Assembly (NCBI GenBank): GCA_031281265.1
Contig: JAITFO010000025.1
Span: 1 to 64,000 of the forward strand
DNA length: 64,000 nt
Reading direction: 5' to 3'
DNA from: Candidatus Fibrimonadaceae bacterium
GTDB lineage: Bacteria > Fibrobacterota > Fibrobacteria > Fibrobacterales > Fibrobacteraceae
This document shows, piece by piece, positions 60,136-64,000 of this stretch. A program made the translations under genes and the position numbers. Numbering within the stretch: position 1 is the stretch's first letter; the number at the start of each line of letters is the position of its first letter. Under the pieces are notes generated by a model. The model had not been told where the DNA came from, did not search any database, and saw only the letters and a list, made by a program, of their open reading frames with translations.

Positions 60136-63100
60136 TTATTTCTTCCGTACACGCTTTACGCCGTGCATTTCCACTTTGCGCTCGATTTTTTCTTTCTCGA
60201 GCAGCGCGCCGGCTTGCCTTACAAACACTTCCCAGCGGAAATCGTATAAGCCTACATAAGCACCGGAACCTACAAAGCGGCCCTTCATGTCTTTCATGTC
60301 CCAAGCAATGTAGAATTTGCTACGGCTATCTCTGCAAGAGGGAAAGCCTTTGTCGTTGCGCGGGAAAATTGGGTCGTTGCATTTTACGCCACCGGGGAAA
60401 AGACGGTCTGCCACGTAAAGTCCAAGGTTGGTGTGGAAATATACTCTGGGATAAAGCGTTATATCGCTATCATATATCGGGCCAAATTTTTCTTCCAAAT
60501 CCGCAAGCTCGTTGAATATATCGGGGTTCAACAATATGCCTACGGTTCCCGGATATTCCCTCAAAACATCCTTGAGACTCCAATCAGGATGAACAGGGAG
60601 CAACTCTATGGGCCTATCTTTGTTGAACAAGCTATCCTTGAAATCGCCGTCGCTGCCGTTTCTCTCCAAAGCGTCGATGATGTTCTTTATATAATCGGGA
60701 TAGTTGGGGTCAATCTCGCCAATGGGTATCTTCTCAAGATTAAAGGGCTTGCGACCTTCTATCTGCCTGCCAATTTCATTTTTGTTGGGCCTGTTGCCTT
60801 CTGTATCCATAAGTATATTCTTTATAAAGCCAGTTTCTCTCCCAACAGCTGCGAATTTAACCGAGTCTCCGGGCATTGGGGTAGGGGATTTGTTGACGCC
60901 GTCATTGTAGCGGTTAAAGATAAGGTTCACTATGGAATCGTTGCGATCGGGTGATGGGCGCTCAATTCTGGAGTACCAGTACTTAGTATCTGGCAACACT
61001 CCAGAAGTAAGAATATCAAATTTCTTAGAACCGTCATAATCACGGAGCATATAGGCAAATGGGTTTATTATCTGTTCTTTGGTTAGGCTTTGGCTTTCTG
61101 CGGAGGTATCCATAATTACCGGTTCGGAGAACTCAAGTGTTAGCTTGTCGCGGCAAGGATTTGAAACACTAAGGCCGCAACCTTCTATTTCGCCAGCTAA
61201 ATACCTAGCACCTATAACTATAGCTGGTATCTTATCTTCTATATTGTAGGAAAGGGCTATGTTCTGTACCTTTTTCCTTGTTCCTTCACCAGATTCAAAA
61301 GATACCCAGTTGGCTATCTTGCCGATTTCGCTTCTTGTAAGCACGCTTTTGCTAAAGCTCACAGGCTTTTCCTCTTTGGGGTCGGGGTCGCGCCTGAGTA
61401 TTATGGTATCGTTCAGGGCCTCTATCTCCGTTTTGGTAAGGTTTTTACGGTTACTCAAAGCCGTTGAATCCACGTTTTTGAGATACTGAGTCCAATACTT
61501 AACATTATCAGCTCTATATTTGGCTGTGTCTCTAGGCTCAATAACAGCCGCATATACGCTGTCGTTTTTATCTTTATCCCATGTGCGCTTGGTTATGCCG
61601 TAAGTGACCACTTTGGATGTGTCCCATTTCACTTCTATAGCGTTTGGAAGGCTGTCTCGCCTAAAGCCACGGTTATAAATTATCACAAGGCTATCGCCAA
61701 TGCCATCGCCGTTCACATCAAATATCCGCGCACTTTCTGGGAATGGAGTAGGCGGCTCTTGGAACGTAAGGCTATCCCACATCACTTCAGACCGAGTGCT
61801 TACGCCCTGCACAATAATATAAGCGTAATAGGGGTGCTGCACGTCCTTTTTGCCAGCTATCTCTATCTCCGCTTCTCCGTTCACTATATTCATGCCAGCA
61901 GAGACTATTAGGTTGCCATCTTTTTCTGAAAAAGTGCTACCAAATATGTTAGGAGCTCTAGCTTCTGCTTTTAAAGACAGAGGGTAATTGCAGGTTTTGC
62001 AGGTTTTGCCATCTCGTTGCGCCCTAAGGTTGAGCTTTATAACCTCGCCAACCCATATAGGTGCGGGATGGTTATCCTCATTTCTAAGAATACCGCTCTC
62101 CGGGTCTCCAGCTGTTTTCCATTTGCTGCCATAGTTAAAGCCTGTTTTTAACCCAACAGTAGCTTTAGCTGCTCTTATCCATTGAAGCTGTGGAATAACG
62201 GATTTAATTACAACCTCTTGGTCGCTCGGCCTGCCATACACATTTACTTTATAAAAAGCGGTATCCACATCCTGATTATAATCGCCGGTCACCCAAAGGA
62301 CTAGCACACCGGGTTTTGAGCCGGAGTATGGCCTTGCCATCGCTTCTATTATAGGTATTGTGAGCGCGGTGTCTGTGCGAACCGGAGAAGTTCCAAGGGA
62401 ATCAAAAAACACCTTTAACCTGCTATTTCCAACGGTAAAGCCCGTTGTTTCCAACTTGAACGCACGGCCGCCTATCGCCTCAATATCATCTATCAAAAAT
62501 ATTTTGCCAGAAATATCAAAATCACCGCCGGAGAAGCAAACGGGAACCAATTCGCCAGTTGCCGCTATGGAAGGATTTTTGCATATATTCGTAACTGTGG
62601 CTCCGTTCACCGAGCCGTCTTTTATGTCTCCCCAAGCCATTCTGACGCTTGACTCCGTTGTGATTGTAGCTATCTTTATGTCTTCGGGTTGCGGTTTCAC
62701 CTCACCTTCTTTGACTCTTGCGTATAAGTACCAAGTACCGGGCAAACCTACAACATCCTTATTTACCACCTTAGCCGTGCCGGTAGACATATCAACCTCT
62801 ACGCCACCGTAGCAAAGGAGTTTTTGGTTGCCAAGCGATTTGCAAGCATCTGTATCATCAATCTTCAAATCACGCTTATCATCTCCTTTGCGGTTGATTA
62901 TATAAAATTCAATTTTTCCATTAACAGCACTGCCGCACAATTCCGAGGACTGTTGCGGCCCATCGCTGGAAAACGCGGCAGCGCAGCTTCCATTGCCACC
63001 ATCCTGCAATAGGCAGATATTGGCACCACCGCCTTTAGCATCGCCCTTTGCAATAATACCGTTCTGCTGGGTAAAATACATATTGGTGGATATACGCACA

Positions 63101-64000
63101 TTGCTACCCGATGTGCGGCGGTCGCAGAAGAATATGTTTATATCGTATTCCTTGCCCGGCACAAGTTTTTCGGGCGTTTTTATGGTATCCAAATGTACAT
63201 ATCCCGGAGCTGGGCCGTGGCTGCCGCCAAGGTCAACAACAAGCTGTTTGTTTATGAACACCCAAATATCGTCATCACCTCTGAAAAAGAACTCCTGCCC
63301 CGGTTTGTAAATAAAGGTTGCAGGTGCGCTTTCAAAGCACATAAGGCTGCTTATTCTAGGTGGATTATTAGAAGTATGGCTCGCCATAGGTGCAGGGTGC
63401 CCGTAATCGTAAAGGTCTCCTTTGGAATTCCGAGCAGTATCTGCGGCCGCCTTAAAAGGTTTCCAGCAGATAGTTTCCATGTAACTGTCAATATCTTCTT
63501 TGGAGGTGGTGGAATTAACAAAGCTTAAATCGCCAACCGTAGCTGGAGAAGTTCTGTTGGCTGTGGGAATGTAAGTGGCACTGGTTTCGGGGGTGCGGCC
63601 AGTTCCAGGGCAGTTGCCGCCATACCAGCCCCTGTCAAAACACCACATATTAACGCAGTCATCAGGTCTAACATCCATTTCCGCATCATACACCCTGCGC
63701 CCACGCAACGAATCTTCTACATCACCCGCAACATGACCTAAACACCGACTGTTATTGCCACATAAATAGGGGGTCTCCGCACGTTTCATCATGCTATATC
63801 TTTCTCTATAATCCCCATATTCATCAATATCCTTCATAAGGCTAGGCGGGTAAAATGCACCTACGCGGCCGCCTGAGGCAGAGCATCGATTGTCATAGTC
63901 CGTGGTTCCGTCCTGGCAAAAATACAAGGCATCAAATTCCCACAAAGAACCTCTCCGCGTAAAGGGCATATCAAAGCAACGCTGGACGTTTTTGGTCGGA
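60136..64000 (-). CDS. giant fibro-slime domain protein, N-terminus beyond the window
   Basis: Partial paralogue of the gene at 54655-59310. The frame stays open to the window edge: upstream of the ORF-track Met at 63969 it reads NVQRCFDMPF, matching VELCYDMPF of the paralogue, so the true start is outside. It shares the fibro-slime domain (PGQEFFFRGDDDIWVFINK, LDLGGSHGPAPGYV, FFCDRRTSGSNVRISTNMY), the Ig-like repeats and the end region (YPRVYFHTNLGLYVADR, EMHGVKRVRKK). Present length is about 1287 residues. Roughly half the residues match the paralogue by eye. A tandem duplication interrupted by the HEPN operon is likely. Confidence 0.88.
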   Translation of the reverse strand, partial: PTKNVQRCFDMPFTRRGSLWEFDALYFCQDGTTDYDNRCSASGGRVGAFYPPSLMKDIDEYGDYRERYSMMKRAETPYLCGNNSRCLGHVAGDVEDSLRGRRVYDAEMDVRPDDCVNMWCFDRGWYGGNCPGTGRTPETSATYIPTANRTSPATVGDLSFVNSTTSKEDIDSYMETICWKPFKAAADTARNSKGDLYDYGHPAPMASHTSNNPPRISSLMCFESAPATFIYKPGQEFFFRGDDDIWVFINKQLVVDLGGSHGPAPGYVHLDTIKTPEKLVPGKEYDINIFFCDRRTSGSNVRISTNMYFTQQNGIIAKGDAKGGGANICLLQDGGNGSCAAAFSSDGPQQSSELCGSAVNGKIEFYIINRKGDDKRDLKIDDTDACKSLGNQKLLCYGGVEVDMSTGTAKVVNKDVVGLPGTWYLYARVKEGEVKPQPEDIKIATITTESSVRMAWGDIKDGSVNGATVTNICKNPSIAATGELVPVCFSGGDFDISGKIFLIDDIEAIGGRAFKLETTGFTVGNSRLKVFFDSLGTSPVRTDTALTIPIIEAMARPYSGSKPGVLVLWVTGDYNQDVDTAFYKVNVYGRPSDQEVVIKSVIPQLQWIRAAKATVGLKTGFNYGSKWKTAGDPESGILRNEDNHPAPIWVGEVIKLNLRAQRDGKTCKTCNYPLSLKAEARAPNIFGSTFSEKDGNLIVSAGMNIVNGEAEIEIAGKKDVQHPYYAYIIVQGVSTRSEVMWDSLTFQEPPTPFPESARIFDVNGDGIGDSLVIIYNRGFRRDSLPNAIEVKWDTSKVVTYGITKRTWDKDKNDSVYAAVIEPRDTAKYRADNVKYWTQYLKNVDSTALSNRKNLTKTEIEALNDTIILRRDPDPKEEKPVSFSKSVLTRSEIGKIANWVSFESGEGTRKKVQNIALSYNIEDKIPAIVIGARYLAGEIEGCGLSVSNPCRDKLTLEFSEPVIMDTSAESQSLTKEQIINPFAYMLRDYDGSKKFDILTSGVLPDTKYWYSRIERPSPDRNDSIVNLIFNRYNDGVNKSPTPMPGDSVKFAAVGRETGFIKNILMDTEGNRPNKNEIGRQIEGRKPFNLEKIPIGEIDPNYPDYIKNIIDALERNGSDGDFKDSLFNKDRPIELLPVHPDWSLKDVLREYPGTVGILLNPDIFNELADLEEKFGPIYDSDITLYPRVYFHTNLGLYVADRLFPGGVKCNDPIFPRNDKGFPSCRDSRSKFYIAWDMKDMKGRFVGSGAYVGLYDFRWEVFVRQAGALLEKEKIERKVEMHGVKRVRKK

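Noticed and set aside
1-64000. tRNA, rRNA, CRISPR, transposase or integrase genes
   Set aside because: None was recognised on reading both strands, though short structured RNAs could be missed without a covariance search.

Overview
The window looks like a chromosomal segment of a member of the Fibrobacterota (Fibrobacter-like, probably a gut or other plant-fibre-degrading bacterium). This rests on lineage-typical features: two very large secreted proteins with fibro-slime domains, a FISUMP-type lipoprotein with Cys-rich modules, polyserine linkers joining glycan-degrading domains to a C-terminal sorting-like domain, and a secreted GH9 cellulase. FliR and FlhB and a chemoreceptor suggest a motile relative rather than a non-motile rumen Fibrobacter. 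Cytochrome bd suggests exposure to low oxygen. The species assignment is inference.

Layout. 0-2 kb: GH9 endoglucanase. 2-5.3 kb: floA, a small membrane gene, fliR and flhB. 5.3-12.2 kb: a complete phosphate regulon, pstB-phoU-phoB-phoR-pstS-pstC-pstA, with two near-identical Pho-box promoters, one before pstB and one inside the end of phoR. 12.2-15.6 kb: cydAB, an HDOD protein and a tiny Cys-rich protein. 15.6-19.4 kb, minus strand: chemoreceptor and release factor 3. 19.5-23.2 kb: a polyprenyl-phosphate sugar transferase coupled to an unusual phosphohexomutase/uridylyltransferase fusion. 23.2-31.5 kb is accessory: orphan small genes, Cys-rich lipoproteins, folP and queC, a lone HNH endonuclease, two paralogous proteins with sigma-54-type promoters, and a MazF-type toxin-antitoxin pair.

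31.5-40.4 kb: a phosphatase, an outer-membrane barrel, and the trp genes. trpD-trpC and trpF-trpB-trpA are separated by a zeta-like toxin cassette (flanked by an exact 26-bp direct repeat of the trpC 3' end), a GT-C glycosyltransferase with an internal duplication, and a lipoprotein gene. 40.4-44.7 kb, minus strand: an N6-adenine methyltransferase coupled to bamD and a 49-aa zinc-ribbon gene, a lipoprotein and class I fumarase. 44.8-48.4 kb: a pectin side-chain/backbone pair (GH53 galactanase and PL11 rhamnogalacturonan lyase). 48.4-53.7 kb: argS, an RNA-binding protein, a DUF3108 protein, pyrF, a YugP-like protease and a radical SAM protein. 53.8-64 kb: a Pro/Ala-repeat lipoprotein and two giant fibro-slime proteins separated by a HEPN-like two-gene operon; the second giant runs off the window.

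The most interesting regulatory pattern is a TATATT element placed exactly 6-7 bases before the start codon of several unrelated genes, the geometry expected for leaderless mRNAs. Other leads are the sigma-54 paralogue pair, the mutase-uridylyltransferase fusion, short palindromes inserted in frame in coding genes, and the toxin cassette inserted at the end of trpC. No tRNA, rRNA, CRISPR array, transposase or integrase was seen, and no gene-free stretch exceeds about 150 bases.
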